Assembly: GCA_963805645.1 (NCBI GenBank) | Contig: CAWDVA010000010.1 | Coordinates: forward strand, 62,001-126,000 | Source: CAVXEH01 sp963805645 | Lineage (GTDB): Bacteria; Chloroflexota; Limnocylindria; QHBO01 | DNA length: 64,000 nucleotides | Direction of reading: 5' to 3' | The notes under the pieces: generated by a model | Databases searched by the model: none | Told to the model about the DNA's origin: nothing | Seen by the model: only the letters and a program-made list of their open reading frames with translations | Position numbers and translations under genes: made by a program | In this document: piece by piece, positions 49,902-57,933 of the stretch | How the letters are laid out: each line of letters starts with the position of its first letter | Numbering within the stretch: the stretch's first letter is position 1

Positions 49902-50016
49902 CGATGGTGCGGGGCTGCACCGGGAGTCTGGGATCGGCCAGACGGGACGGCAATAGTACGAACGGAGGCGAACGCGTCCGCGGGACGCGCACGAAAGGCC
50001 CCGGCGCGAGGCTGGC

Positions 50017-50022
50017 TATACT
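50017..50022 (+). promoter_or_regulatory. TATACT -10 box, leaderless start at 50030
   Basis: Ends 7 nt before the GTG. Confidence 0.5.
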
Positions 50023-50029
50023 CGCCGCC

Positions 50030-50446
50030 GTGACGTCACGCCGCCGCCAATCGACCCCGCGCGGCGCTGCGCTGCGAGGTGGTGCGGTCATGAGCCGGCG
50101 CCGATTCCTGGAGCTCACCGACGAGCTCATCGGCGACGGGGAGCGCCTCGTCGCGGACCCCGACTGGAACCTGTTCCGGCTGTGGCTCCTCAACTCGGAC
50201 GAGCTGCTGGAACGGGTATGGGGCAGGATGGATCGCTATCACCTCGCCTGGCTGAACGTGGGCCGGGACCCGGCTCCGCCCGGCTCGCCCCTCGACGAAG
50301 CCGGGACGCGCCGTTTCGTCGTCGAGGTGGCCAGCGCGAAGCTGGCCGTCCTGCGTACGATGAGGGAGTCCGTGGCGCGCCGGGGCTGGACCCTGCTCGG
50401 CGACGATCCGGATCCGGCCGATGAGGTGACCGAGGACAACCCGTGA
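50030..50446 (+). CDS. hypothetical protein
   Basis: 138 aa from a GTG. After a basic first 20 residues, helical segments LELTDELIGDGERLV, RLWLLNSDELLERVWGRMDRYH and AKLAVLRTMRESVARRGW. No known family. The stop overlaps the PIG-L gene start by 4 bp (GTGA), so it shares its transcript. An in-frame ATG at codon 21 (MSRRRF) is an alternative start. Confidence 0.6.
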   Translation: MTSRRRQSTPRGAALRGGAVMSRRRFLELTDELIGDGERLVADPDWNLFRLWLLNSDELLERVWGRMDRYHLAWLNVGRDPAPPGSPLDEAGTRRFVVEVASAKLAVLRTMRESVARRGWTLLGDDPDPADEVTEDNP

Positions 50447-51177
50447 CCGAAGGACCCGATAGCCTGACCGGCGGCCTGGCGGCCGTCTTCGCCCACCCCG
50501 ACGACGAGAGCTTCGGCTGTGCCGGGGCGCTGGCGCTGGCCCACGACGCCGGCAGGACGACGCGGCTGCTGGTGGCGACCCGCGGCGAGGCCGGGACGCC
50601 CGACGGCGCGGAGGGTGACGCGGCCTTCGGCGAGCTTCGCGAGCGCGAGCTCGTGCGCGCCGCCCGCGAGATCGGTCTCGACGAGGTGACCATTCTCGAC
50701 GGCTACCCCGACGGCGGCGTCGCCGAGGTGCCCTTCAGCCGCCTGGTGGATGACATCGCGTCCTGGCTCGCGACGCGGCAGCCGGACGCCGTGATCACCT
50801 TCGGCAGCCACGGGATCACCGGGCACCCCGACCACATCGCCGTGGGGAGCGCCACGCGCTGGGCCGTCGAGCGCCTCGCCGAGACCGGTCGGGCGCCGAA
50901 CGCGATCTACGTGGTGGCGCCGGTCTTCGGGCCGCTGCCCAACCGCTTCGACCTCTCGCCCGAAGAGGCGGGTGCCTCGCACCGGGTGGACGTCACCGCC
51001 GTCGCGGAGCGGAAGATCCGGGCCCTGGAGTGCCACGCCTCCCAGGCCGACATCGTCGAGCAGGTCGCCGCCCTGCGCGGTGCCGTCGATGCGCGGCGGC
51101 CGGTGTACGAGGGCTACACCCGGGTCCGTCCCGCGGTCCGGGTCCCGCACCCCGCCTTCGACCCGCAGCTGCTGTAG
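50443..51177 (+). CDS. PIG-L family deacetylase (LmbE-like)
   Basis: 244 aa. Zinc-binding motifs AHPDDESFG and HPDHIAVG, then SHGITGHPDH: three metal ligands as in MshB/PIG-L N-acetylglucosaminyl deacetylases. Loop TRGEAGTPDG is typical. Role could be deacetylation of a sugar or of a mycothiol-like thiol precursor (MshB); the DinB-like protein elsewhere would fit a thiol system but that is speculation. Last gene of a two-gene unit. Confidence 0.87.
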   Translation: MTEGPDSLTGGLAAVFAHPDDESFGCAGALALAHDAGRTTRLLVATRGEAGTPDGAEGDAAFGELRERELVRAAREIGLDEVTILDGYPDGGVAEVPFSRLVDDIASWLATRQPDAVITFGSHGITGHPDHIAVGSATRWAVERLAETGRAPNAIYVVAPVFGPLPNRFDLSPEEAGASHRVDVTAVAERKIRALECHASQADIVEQVAALRGAVDARRPVYEGYTRVRPAVRVPHPAFDPQLL

Positions 51178-51223
51178 GTCGGCCGACCGTCCCGACGGAC
51201 GGCCCGTGCCATGACGAGGCCGG

Positions 51224-51244
51224 GGTCCGGACGAGCTCCGGACC
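51224..51244. terminator. 8-bp GGTCCGGA hairpin
   Basis: GGTCCGGA (51224-51231) pairs with TCCGGACC (51237-51244) around CGAGC, 46 bp after the PIG-L stop. Likely terminator, also usable for the FAS1 remnant strand. Confidence 0.45.
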
Positions 51245-51272
51245 TGGCGTGGTAGCTGACCGCTGAAGGCTC

Positions 51273-51416
51273 TCAGCCGAGATCGGGTGGCAGCAGCACC
51301 GCATCGACGGCGTGGATGAAACCGTTGGAGGCCGGGATGTTGGCGGTCACGACGTGCGCGCCGTCGATCGTCACGCCATCGCCGTTCCCCACGGCTGCCT
51401 GGTCGCCGTCGAGCAT
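51273..51416 (-). pseudogene. truncated fasciclin (FAS1) domain remnant
   Basis: The only intact part is the last 47 codons. They read DGVTIDGAHVVTANIPASNG, then FIHAVDAVLLPP, the C-terminal H2 motif of FAS1 cell-adhesion domains. An ATG at 51416 starts this stub, and the same frame can be read a few codons further up (APTPLPNT), but the rest of the roughly 140-residue domain and its signal peptide are missing. So this is a decayed, 5'-deleted gene in the 359-bp gap between 51178 and 51536. Too short for usual gene calling. Confidence 0.7.
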
Positions 51417-51524
51417 CGTGTTTGGCAATGGCGTTGGAGCCCCGCCCGGTTGGCGGGGGATGTCTCACCTACGCGCCAGCCCGCAGGGCAGATCACCGTC
51501 GCGGGGCGTCACGGGCGGTTGGAG

Positions 51525-51530
51525 TAGACT
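51525..51530 (+). promoter_or_regulatory. TAGACT -10 box, leaderless start at 51537
   Basis: Ends 6 nt before the ATG. Confidence 0.45.
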
Positions 51531-51536
51531 CACGCC

Positions 51537-51827
51537 ATGTCCATCGACGCCAACCTGGGCAAGGTCGACGACGTGATGACCGCGCTCTACGACATCTACG
51601 ATCCGGAGATCGGGATGAGCATCGTCGACCTCGACCTGATCAAGCACGTGGAGATCGGGTCCGGCGAGCAGCCCACCGAGATCAAGATGGTCCTCACCAC
51701 CCCGTTCTGCCCGTGGGCCGGTGACCTGATCGCCACCGTCAAGCAGCGGGCCGAGGAGGTCGTGGGGCCGCCGGTAAAGGTCACCCTCCTGGCCGATCGC
51801 TGGGAGCCGCCCCCGGGTCTCTTCTAG
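51537..51827 (+). CDS. metal-sulfur cluster biosynthetic protein (MIP18/DUF59, SufT/PaaD-like)
   Basis: 96 aa, the usual size. MIP18 fold: ALYDIYDPEIGMSIVDLDLI and KMVLTTPFCPWAGDLIATV (the conserved CPW motif with a Cys that binds Fe-S in SufT relatives). Function: Fe-S cluster maturation or carrier. Followed by the adenosyltransferase on the same strand 69 bp later. Confidence 0.88.
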   Translation: MSIDANLGKVDDVMTALYDIYDPEIGMSIVDLDLIKHVEIGSGEQPTEIKMVLTTPFCPWAGDLIATVKQRAEEVVGPPVKVTLLADRWEPPPGLF

Positions 51828-51884
51828 CATCGCGAGGCGCTTCCCCCGCGGTCTGCCGGTCGCTGGCCGGGCACGCGGAGCCGC

Positions 51885-51890
51885 TAGGAT
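51885..51890 (+). promoter_or_regulatory. TAGGAT -10 box, leaderless start at 51897
   Basis: Ends 6 nt before the ATG. Confidence 0.45.
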
Positions 51891-51896
51891 GAGCCG

Positions 51897-52466
51897 ATGC
51901 GGATCTACACGCGGAAGGGGGACACCGGCACCACCGGGCTGCTGTACGGCGGCGACCGGATCTCCAAGGCTGATCCCCGCGCCGATGCCTACGGCAGCAC
52001 GGACGAGGCCGTGTCGGCCCTGGGCCTCGCCCGGGCGGCGCTCGGCCCGGGCACCGACAAGGTCTCCGGCGACCTCGAGAAGCTGATCGTCCGCCTCCAG
52101 CGCGAGCTGTTCGTGGCGGGCGCCGAGCTCGCGACGCACGCGGACCGTCGACGGCGCCTCGAACCGGGCCGCACCCTGGTGACGGCCGAGATGGTCACCG
52201 CGCTCGAGGAGGAGATCGACACGCTGGAGGCGCACTGGCCGATCCCCGCGGAGTTCGTGCTCCCGGGCGAATCGCTCGCCGGCGCGGCGCTCGACGTCGC
52301 CCGCTCGGTCACCCGCCGCGCAGAGCGCCGCTGCGTCGCCCTGGTCGAATCCGGCGAGCTGCCGTCGGACTCGAGCGTGCTCGCCTACCTGAACCGCCTG
52401 GCCGACCTCCTGTTCGTGATGGCGCGAGCGGCGGATGGCGGCTACCAGGCGGTCCGCACCGACTGA
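51897..52466 (+). CDS. cob(I)yrinic acid a,c-diamide adenosyltransferase (PduO type)
   Basis: 189 aa. PduO/EutT-type ATP:corrinoid adenosyltransferase: the phosphate-binding N-terminus TRKGDTGTTGLLYGG, then DAYGSTDEAVSALG, then RRAERRCVAL and YLNRLADLLFVMAR at the dimer interface with the conserved Arg and Asp. Makes adenosylcobalamin. No other cobalamin gene lies in the window; its product may serve methylmalonyl-CoA mutase elsewhere. Confidence 0.9.
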   Translation: MRIYTRKGDTGTTGLLYGGDRISKADPRADAYGSTDEAVSALGLARAALGPGTDKVSGDLEKLIVRLQRELFVAGAELATHADRRRRLEPGRTLVTAEMVTALEEEIDTLEAHWPIPAEFVLPGESLAGAALDVARSVTRRAERRCVALVESGELPSDSSVLAYLNRLADLLFVMARAADGGYQAVRTD

Positions 52467-52486
52467 GGCGAGCCCTGCTCGCCGAA

Positions 52487-52570
52487 TCAGCGAATGAGGC
52501 CCCTGGCCCGCACCGTTCCGGTGTCGAGCAGCACGTTGTCGTGCGGAATCCGCGGGCTCGGGTGGTTGAT
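52487..52570 (-). other. possible C-terminal gene fragment
   Basis: In the gap between the adenosyltransferase and an aldehyde dehydrogenase, a minus-strand frame reads NHPSPRIPHDNVLLDTGTVR with strong GC3 codon bias and ends in a TGA at 52487. There is no plausible start above it: the plus-strand promoter TAGAAT lies there. Looks like the end of a deleted gene; family not recognised. Confidence 0.25.
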
Positions 52571-52597
52571 CGCGCGCGTAGAATCGCCGGTGAGCCC

Positions 52598-52660
52598 ATG
52601 AGTGAGATTGCGCCGCGGTGCGACCTGAGCCCGCCGGCCCATCCAAGGAGAACCGCATGA
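52598..52660 (+). CDS. short upstream ORF coupled to aldehyde dehydrogenase
   Basis: 20 codons, MSEIAPRCDLSPPAHPRRTA, ending in a TGA that overlaps the dehydrogenase ATG as ATGA. The TAGAAT box (52579-52584) lies 13 nt before its ATG, so this ORF would be translated first and hand ribosomes to the dehydrogenase. May be a leader peptide or a chance frame. Confidence 0.35.
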   Translation: MSEIAPRCDLSPPAHPRRTA

Positions 52661-54099
52661 CCGTCGCGGCAGCACGCTTCCGAATGTTCATCAACGGCGA
52701 CTGGGCCGATGCCGCTTCCGGCGAGACGACCCAGGTGATCAACCCGGCCACCGAGGAGGTGATCGCCGAGGTGCCCAAGGGCGACGAGGCCGATGTCGAC
52801 CGCGCCGTGGCCGCCGCGCGTGCCGCGTTCGAGTCGTGGTCGCTCACCACGCCCGCCGAGCGCTCCGGCATGCTCCACCGGTTCACCGACGCGATCGCGG
52901 AGCATGCGCCCGAGCTCTCCGCCCTCGAGAGTGCGAACGTCGGCAAACCCAAGGGGACCGCGGACTTCGACCTGGAGTTCACCATCGACAACCTGCGGTT
53001 CTTCGCCGGCGCCGCGCGGGTCGTGGAGGGCAGGGCGACCGGCGAGTACCTCAGCACCCACACCAGCATGATCCGTCGGGAGCCGGCAGGTGTCGTGGGG
53101 CAGGTTGCGCCGTGGAACTACCCGATCATGATGGCGATCTGGAAGATCGGCCCGGCGCTCGCCGCCGGCTGCACGGTGGTCCTCAAGCCGGCCAGCATCA
53201 CGCCCCTCACGGCCATCAAGCTCGCCGAGCTGGCCGCGGACATCTTCCCCAAGGGGGTCCTGAACGTGGTCACCGGGCCCGGCGCGGTCGTGGGGCAGCG
53301 GCTCGTCTCCCATCCGCAGGTGGACATGGTGAGCCTCACCGGCGACACGGCCACCGGGAAGCAGATCGCCGCGGCCGCCGCGGGTACCGTCAAGCGGCTG
53401 CACCTCGAGCTGGGCGGCAAGGCGCCCGTGCTCGTCTTCGACGACGCGGACCTCGAGGCGCTCGCCGAGACGGTCAAGCTGGCCGGCTTCTTCAACTCCG
53501 GCCAGGACTGCACTGCCGCGACCCGGATCATCGCGCGGGACCGGATCTACGACGACGTTCTCTCGCACCTTGTCCCGGCGGTGGAGTCGCTCAAGGTGGG
53601 CAACCCCGCGGACGACCCGGAGCTCGACATGGGACCGCTCGTGAGCCGGTCCCAGCAGGAGCGGGTCGTCGGATTCGTGGAGCGGGCCCGGGGCTACGGG
53701 GCGGAGGTCGCCGCCGGCGGCGCCGCCATCGGCTCCACGGGCTTCTTCTACCAGCCGTCGGTCGTCACCAACGTGGCGCAGGACTCGGAGATCATCCAGA
53801 ACGAGGTCTTCGGCCCGGTCGTCACCGTGCAGCACTTCGCCGACGACGAGGAGGGAATCCGCTGGGCGAACGGCGTCGACTACGGCCTGGCGGCGTCGGT
53901 CTGGACCCGTGACGTCAAGCGGGCCCTCAACGCGGCGCGCCGCCTGCGCTACGGCACCGTCTGGGTCAACGACCACCTGACGATCGCCTCCGAGATGCCT
54001 CATGGCGGGTTCGGACGGTCCGGCTACGGCAAGGACATGGGCCTGTACTCGATCGAGGACTACACCATCGTCAAGCACGTGATGGCCAAGATCGTCTGA
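52657..54099 (+). CDS. aldehyde dehydrogenase (gamma-aminobutyraldehyde/betaine-aldehyde dehydrogenase type)
   Basis: 480 aa. NAD-binding VVGQVAPWNYPIMMAIWKIG, split here, motif LKPASITPLT, catalytic Glu in LELGGKAPV and catalytic Cys in GQDCTAATRI. Closest motif pattern to PatD/GabD-like enzymes that oxidise amino-aldehydes from putrescine. AAGGAG lies 8 nt upstream of the ATG, and the start also overlaps a 20-codon upstream ORF. Second ALDH gene lies 2.3 kb downstream. Confidence 0.9.
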   Translation: MTVAAARFRMFINGDWADAASGETTQVINPATEEVIAEVPKGDEADVDRAVAAARAAFESWSLTTPAERSGMLHRFTDAIAEHAPELSALESANVGKPKGTADFDLEFTIDNLRFFAGAARVVEGRATGEYLSTHTSMIRREPAGVVGQVAPWNYPIMMAIWKIGPALAAGCTVVLKPASITPLTAIKLAELAADIFPKGVLNVVTGPGAVVGQRLVSHPQVDMVSLTGDTATGKQIAAAAAGTVKRLHLELGGKAPVLVFDDADLEALAETVKLAGFFNSGQDCTAATRIIARDRIYDDVLSHLVPAVESLKVGNPADDPELDMGPLVSRSQQERVVGFVERARGYGAEVAAGGAAIGSTGFFYQPSVVTNVAQDSEIIQNEVFGPVVTVQHFADDEEGIRWANGVDYGLAASVWTRDVKRALNAARRLRYGTVWVNDHLTIASEMPHGGFGRSGYGKDMGLYSIEDYTIVKHVMAKIV

Positions 54100-54190
54100 C
54101 GAGCCTGGTGGTGAGGGGGCCTGAATTCGGGCCGGTCGGCCCGTTCGGGCGAGGGCAGATGCCCCGCGCCATCGGCCCGCAGGCGGGTGC

Positions 54191-54196
54191 TACGAT
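54191..54196 (+). promoter_or_regulatory. TACGAT -10 box, leaderless start at 54205
   Basis: Ends 8 nt before the ATG. Confidence 0.45.
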
Positions 54197-54204
54197 CGGC
54201 GGCG

Positions 54205-54660
54205 ATGACCACCGAGACCCCCTCCACGCCTCCCACCGATACTGCGGCCGGACTGCCGCGCGGGCGAACGGCGCCCCTGGACCGGGTCGAGGCGGACCGC
54301 CTGTTCCGCGACGGCGTGGCGCTCTTCAACGGCGCCCGCTACTGGCACGCCCATGAGGCCTGGGAGACGCTGTGGCGCGCGGCCGAGGACCAGGAGCGTC
54401 CCTTCTACCAGGGCCTGATCCAGGTCGCGGCCGGGCTCTTCCATCTCCAGCGGCGCAACACGCGCGGCGCGCGCAACAAGCTTGGTGAGGGTGTCGAGAA
54501 GCTGCGCCCCTACGAGCCGGTCCACCTCGGCATCTTCGTCAACGAGCTGATCGGGCGGGCGGACCGCGTCCTGGTCGAGCTGAGAGCCGGCCACACGCCG
54601 CACCTCATCCCGCCCGTGATCCGCTACGCGGATGCCGCTCGCGGTGACCGGAGTCGGTGA
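54205..54660 (+). CDS. DUF309 protein
   Basis: 151 aa. DUF309 hallmark ALFNGARYWHAHEAWETLW, then FYQGLIQVAAGLFHLQRRN and ARNKLGEGVEKLRPY. A small helical-bundle family of unknown function. The N-terminal 25 residues are low-complexity. Next gene, fumC, starts 31 bp after the stop on the same strand. Confidence 0.88.
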   Translation: MTTETPSTPPTDTAAGLPRGRTAPLDRVEADRLFRDGVALFNGARYWHAHEAWETLWRAAEDQERPFYQGLIQVAAGLFHLQRRNTRGARNKLGEGVEKLRPYEPVHLGIFVNELIGRADRVLVELRAGHTPHLIPPVIRYADAARGDRSR

Positions 54661-54691
54661 CGGGGCGCGGCGCAGGAATGAGGTGACAGGA

Positions 54692-56098
54692 GTGACCACG
54701 GCGAACGGATCCGAGGACGAGTTCCGCCTGGAGCACGACTCGATGGGCGAGGTCCGGGTCCCGGCTCGCGCCAAGTGGCGCGCCCAGACCCAGCGCGCCG
54801 TCGAGAACTTCCCGATCTCCGGCCAGCGGCTGGAGCATGCGCACATCGCGGCGCTGGCCCGCATCAAGCAGGCGGCAGCAGGCGTCAACGCCCGCCTGGG
54901 GGTGGTCGCGCCGGAGATGGCGGAAGCGATCGCCGCTGCCGCCGCGGAGGTCGCCGATGGCCGCTGGGACGATGAGTTCCCCATCGACGTCTTCCAGACC
55001 GGGTCGGGGACCAGCTCGAACATGAACATGAACGAGGTGATCGCGACGCTCGCCAGCGACCGCCTCGGATCGCCGGTTCACCCGAACGACCACGTGAACG
55101 CGAGCCAGTCGAGCAACGACGTCTTCCCCTCCTCGATGCACATCGCCGCCGCCGGTGCCGTGGTCGAGGACCTCGTCCCGGCGCTGGACCACCTCGCGGA
55201 GGCGCTGGAGGGCAAGGCCAGCGAGTTCGCCGATGTGGTGAAGTCCGGTCGTACCCACCTCATGGATGCCACGCCGGTGACCCTGGGGCAGGAGTTCGGC
55301 GGCTACGCGGCGCAGGTTCGAATGGGCGTCGAGCGGCTGCAGGCCAGCCTGCCCCGCGTGGCAGAGCTGCCGCTGGGCGGCACCGCGGTCGGGACCGGGA
55401 TCAACACCCCGCCCGGGTTCGCCGCCGCGGTCATCGACGAGCTCCGGACCATGACCGGCCTGCCCCTCACCGAGGCCCGCAACCACTTCGAGGCCCAGGG
55501 CGCCCGCGACGGCCTGGTGGAGCTCTCCGGCCAGCTGCGGACCATCGCCGTGGGTCTCAACAAGATCGCCAACGACATCCGCTGGATGGGCTCCGGTCCG
55601 CGCGCCGGCCTGGCGGAGATCCACCTCCCCGACCTGCAGCCAGGCTCCTCGATCATGCCCGGCAAGGTGAACCCGGTGCTCGCCGAGGCCATGACCCAGG
55701 TGGTCGCCCAGGTCGTCGGCAACGATGCCGCCATTGCCTGGGGCGGGGCGGCGGGCAACTTCGAGCTCAACGTCTACCTGCCCATGATCGCGCGCAACCT
55801 GCTCGAGTCGATCCGCCTGCTCACCAACGTGAGCCGGCTCTTCGCGGACCGCCTGGTGGCCGGCGTCACCGCCGACGTGGCGCGAGCCCGCGCCTTCGCC
55901 GAGGGCTCGCCCTCGATCGTCACGCCGCTCAACAAGTACATCGGCTACGAGGAGGCGGCGAAGGTCGCGAAGCAGGCGCTGGCGGAGGGCCGGTCCATCC
56001 GCGAGGTGGTGATCGACCGAGGCTACGTGCGCGACGGGAAGCTGACCGAGGCCCAGCTGGACGAGGCGCTCGACGTCCTGCGCATGACGCATCCGTAG
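54692..56098 (+). CDS. fumC: class II fumarate hydratase
   Basis: 468 aa. All family motifs: GSGTSSNMNMNEVIA, QSSNDVFPSSMHIA, GRTHLMDATPVTLGQEFGGY, in pieces, and the signature GSSIMPGKVNPV. Interconverts fumarate and malate; also takes up the fumarate from tyrosine breakdown. I chose the GTG at 54692 (GAGGTG in front); a GTG 9 nt earlier (54683) is equally possible. Preceded by DUF309. Confidence 0.92.
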   Translation: MTTANGSEDEFRLEHDSMGEVRVPARAKWRAQTQRAVENFPISGQRLEHAHIAALARIKQAAAGVNARLGVVAPEMAEAIAAAAAEVADGRWDDEFPIDVFQTGSGTSSNMNMNEVIATLASDRLGSPVHPNDHVNASQSSNDVFPSSMHIAAAGAVVEDLVPALDHLAEALEGKASEFADVVKSGRTHLMDATPVTLGQEFGGYAAQVRMGVERLQASLPRVAELPLGGTAVGTGINTPPGFAAAVIDELRTMTGLPLTEARNHFEAQGARDGLVELSGQLRTIAVGLNKIANDIRWMGSGPRAGLAEIHLPDLQPGSSIMPGKVNPVLAEAMTQVVAQVVGNDAAIAWGGAAGNFELNVYLPMIARNLLESIRLLTNVSRLFADRLVAGVTADVARARAFAEGSPSIVTPLNKYIGYEEAAKVAKQALAEGRSIREVVIDRGYVRDGKLTEAQLDEALDVLRMTHP

Positions 56099-56111
56099 GC
56101 GGACACAGAAT

Positions 56112-56136
56112 CGCCGGCCCTGTGAGGGAGCCGGCG
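56112..56136. terminator. CGCCGGC hairpin after fumC
   Basis: CGCCGGC (56112-56118) and GCCGGCG (56130-56136) pair, with inner CCT/AGG pairing, 14 bp after the fumC stop. Confidence 0.4.
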
Positions 56137-56300
56137 ACCTGCTGATTCACCGCGGCGGGAGTGCCACTACTTCAGCCCCGTAATTGACTACGAAACAAGA
56201 CCCGCCTCGGTGTCTCTTCAGTTGTGATCCGATGGTGCCCACGCCACGGACCATCCGACAGGGGCGAATGTCCCACCGTCGCAGGGATTCCCGCGTCGCG
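56137..56300. other. intergenic stretch, no gene seen
   Basis: The gap 56099-56406 holds the fumC terminator, a less GC-rich segment around 56170-56225 (GTAATTGACTACGAAACA) with no tRNA cloverleaf or coding bias, then the promoter and short upstream ORF of the next gene. Nothing else is identifiable. Confidence 0.4.
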
Positions 56301-56308
56301 GCCGGCGA

Positions 56309-56314
56309 TACAAT
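56309..56314 (+). promoter_or_regulatory. TACAAT -10 box upstream of the second aldehyde dehydrogenase
   Basis: Near-consensus box 92 nt before the GTG at 56407 and 5 nt before a short upstream GTG frame. Confidence 0.4.
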
Positions 56315-56319
56315 CGTCC

Positions 56320-56385
56320 GTGCGCCATCGGCGCCCCATTCCGCCGCAGGAGACCGGCCCGCGCCGCCATGCGGGCCGCCGCTGA
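56320..56385 (+). CDS. short upstream ORF (21 codons) before aldehyde dehydrogenase
   Basis: GTG start 5 nt after the TACAAT box, product MRHRRPIPPQETGPRRHAGR plus one Arg. The stop is 21 nt before the dehydrogenase start, which has its own AGGAGG. Together with the 52598 ORF this gives both ALDH genes a short leaderless-type frame; may be coincidence. Confidence 0.2.
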   Translation: MRHRRPIPPQETGPRRHAGRR

Positions 56386-56406
56386 ACCACCAGGAGGCAG
56401 ATCGCC

Positions 56407-57918
56407 GTGTCCAGCACCGCCACGACCACGTACCGCAACCTCATCGGCGGGAAGTGGGTTGACGCCCAGTCGGGAGGAACCTTCACCAGCACCAGCCCGG
56501 CCAACCACGACGAGGTGATCGGCGAGTTCCCGGCCTCGGGCCCGGCGGATGTCGATGCCGCCGTCGCCGCGGCGAAGGCCGCCTTCCCCGCCTGGAGCCT
56601 GATGCCGGCACCGAAGCGCGGCGAGATCCTCTTCAGGATCGGTCGCCTGCTGGCCGAGCACAAGGAAGAGCTCGCCACCCTCATGACCCGCGAGATGGGC
56701 AAGGTCCTGACCGAGGCGCGCGGCGACGTCCAGGAGGCCATCGACGTCGCGTACTACATGGCCGGCGAGGGACGGCGCATGTTCGGCATGACGGTGCCCT
56801 CCGAGATGCCCGACAAGTTCGCCATGGCCATCCGCCGGCCGATCGGGGTGGTGGGCCTCATCACCCCGTGGAACTTCCCCGTCGCGATCCCGGGCTGGAA
56901 GCTGTTCCCCGCGCTCATCTGCGGGAACACCGTGGTGATGAAGCCGGCCTCCGACACGCCCGCCTGCGTGGTCCGCTTCGCGGAGCTCCTCATGGAGGGC
57001 GGCCTGCCCGATGGCGTGCTCAACGTGGTGACCGGCTCGGGAACCGATGTCGGGCATGCCATCGTCGAGCACCCCGACGTGAAGGTCATCAGCTTCACGG
57101 GCCATACCGAGACCGGGATCGACATCAGCACCCGGGCGGCGAAGACGCTCAAGCGCGTCTCGCTCGAGCTGGGCGGGAAGAACCCCATCGTCGTCTGGGA
57201 GGACGCGGACCTGCCGCTGGCCCTCGACTCGGTGGTGTGGAGCGCGTACGGGACCAGCGGCCAGCGCTGCACGGCCGCGTCGCGGCTCATCGTCCATCGG
57301 CGGATCCACGACGAGTTCGTGGAGATGCTCCGCAAACGCGTCGCCGCCCTGGTTCTGGGAGACGGGCTGGATCCGAAGACCGATGTCGGCCCCGTCATCA
57401 ACGAGCGGGCCGTCGAGCGGATCGCCGGCTACATGGAGATCGGCCGCGCCGAGGCGGACCTCGTCCTGGGTGGGAACCCCGCCCGTGACGGCACGCTGGC
57501 GAACGGCTCGTTCTTCGAGCCGACGATCTTCACCGAGGTCAAGCCCGACGCGCGCATCGCGCAGGAGGAGATCTTCGGCCCGGTCACCTCGATCATCCCG
57601 GTCGAGAGCTGGGAGGAGACGGTCGAGATCGTCAACTCGGTGAAGTACGGGCTCTCGACGTCGCTCTTCACGCGGGACGTCAACCTCGCCTTCCGCAGCA
57701 TCCGGGACTTCGACTCGGGCCTGGGGTACGTGAACCACGGCACCATCGGCGCAGAGGCGCACCTGCCGTTCGGCGGCACCAAGGCCACCGGCAACGGCCA
57801 CCGCGAGGTGGGTCAGACCGCGCTCGACTTCTTCAGCGAGTGGAAGAGCGTCTACATCGACTACTCGGGCAAGCTGCAGCGCGCCCAGATCGACATGACC
57901 TTCGCCGACCAGGACTAG
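56407..57918 (+). CDS. aldehyde dehydrogenase family protein
   Basis: 503 aa, GTG start with AGGAGG about 10 nt upstream. NAD site GLITPWNFPVAIPGWKLFPAL, split here, catalytic Glu in LELGGKNPI and Cys in SGQRCTAASRL. Substrate specificity is in the alpha-aminoadipate-semialdehyde / succinate-semialdehyde dehydrogenase group, with C-terminal FFSEWKSVYIDYSGKLQRAQ as a distinctive tail. Could accept the aldehyde from the class III aminotransferase (63 kb). Confidence 0.88.
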   Translation: MSSTATTTYRNLIGGKWVDAQSGGTFTSTSPANHDEVIGEFPASGPADVDAAVAAAKAAFPAWSLMPAPKRGEILFRIGRLLAEHKEELATLMTREMGKVLTEARGDVQEAIDVAYYMAGEGRRMFGMTVPSEMPDKFAMAIRRPIGVVGLITPWNFPVAIPGWKLFPALICGNTVVMKPASDTPACVVRFAELLMEGGLPDGVLNVVTGSGTDVGHAIVEHPDVKVISFTGHTETGIDISTRAAKTLKRVSLELGGKNPIVVWEDADLPLALDSVVWSAYGTSGQRCTAASRLIVHRRIHDEFVEMLRKRVAALVLGDGLDPKTDVGPVINERAVERIAGYMEIGRAEADLVLGGNPARDGTLANGSFFEPTIFTEVKPDARIAQEEIFGPVTSIIPVESWEETVEIVNSVKYGLSTSLFTRDVNLAFRSIRDFDSGLGYVNHGTIGAEAHLPFGGTKATGNGHREVGQTALDFFSEWKSVYIDYSGKLQRAQIDMTFADQD

Positions 57919-57933
57919 GCGCCCGGCCCCGGG

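Noticed and set aside
56150..56230. Possible tRNA in the AT-richer gap before the second aldehyde dehydrogenase
   Set aside because: No cloverleaf with anticodon and TTC loops could be drawn and there is no CCA-like end.
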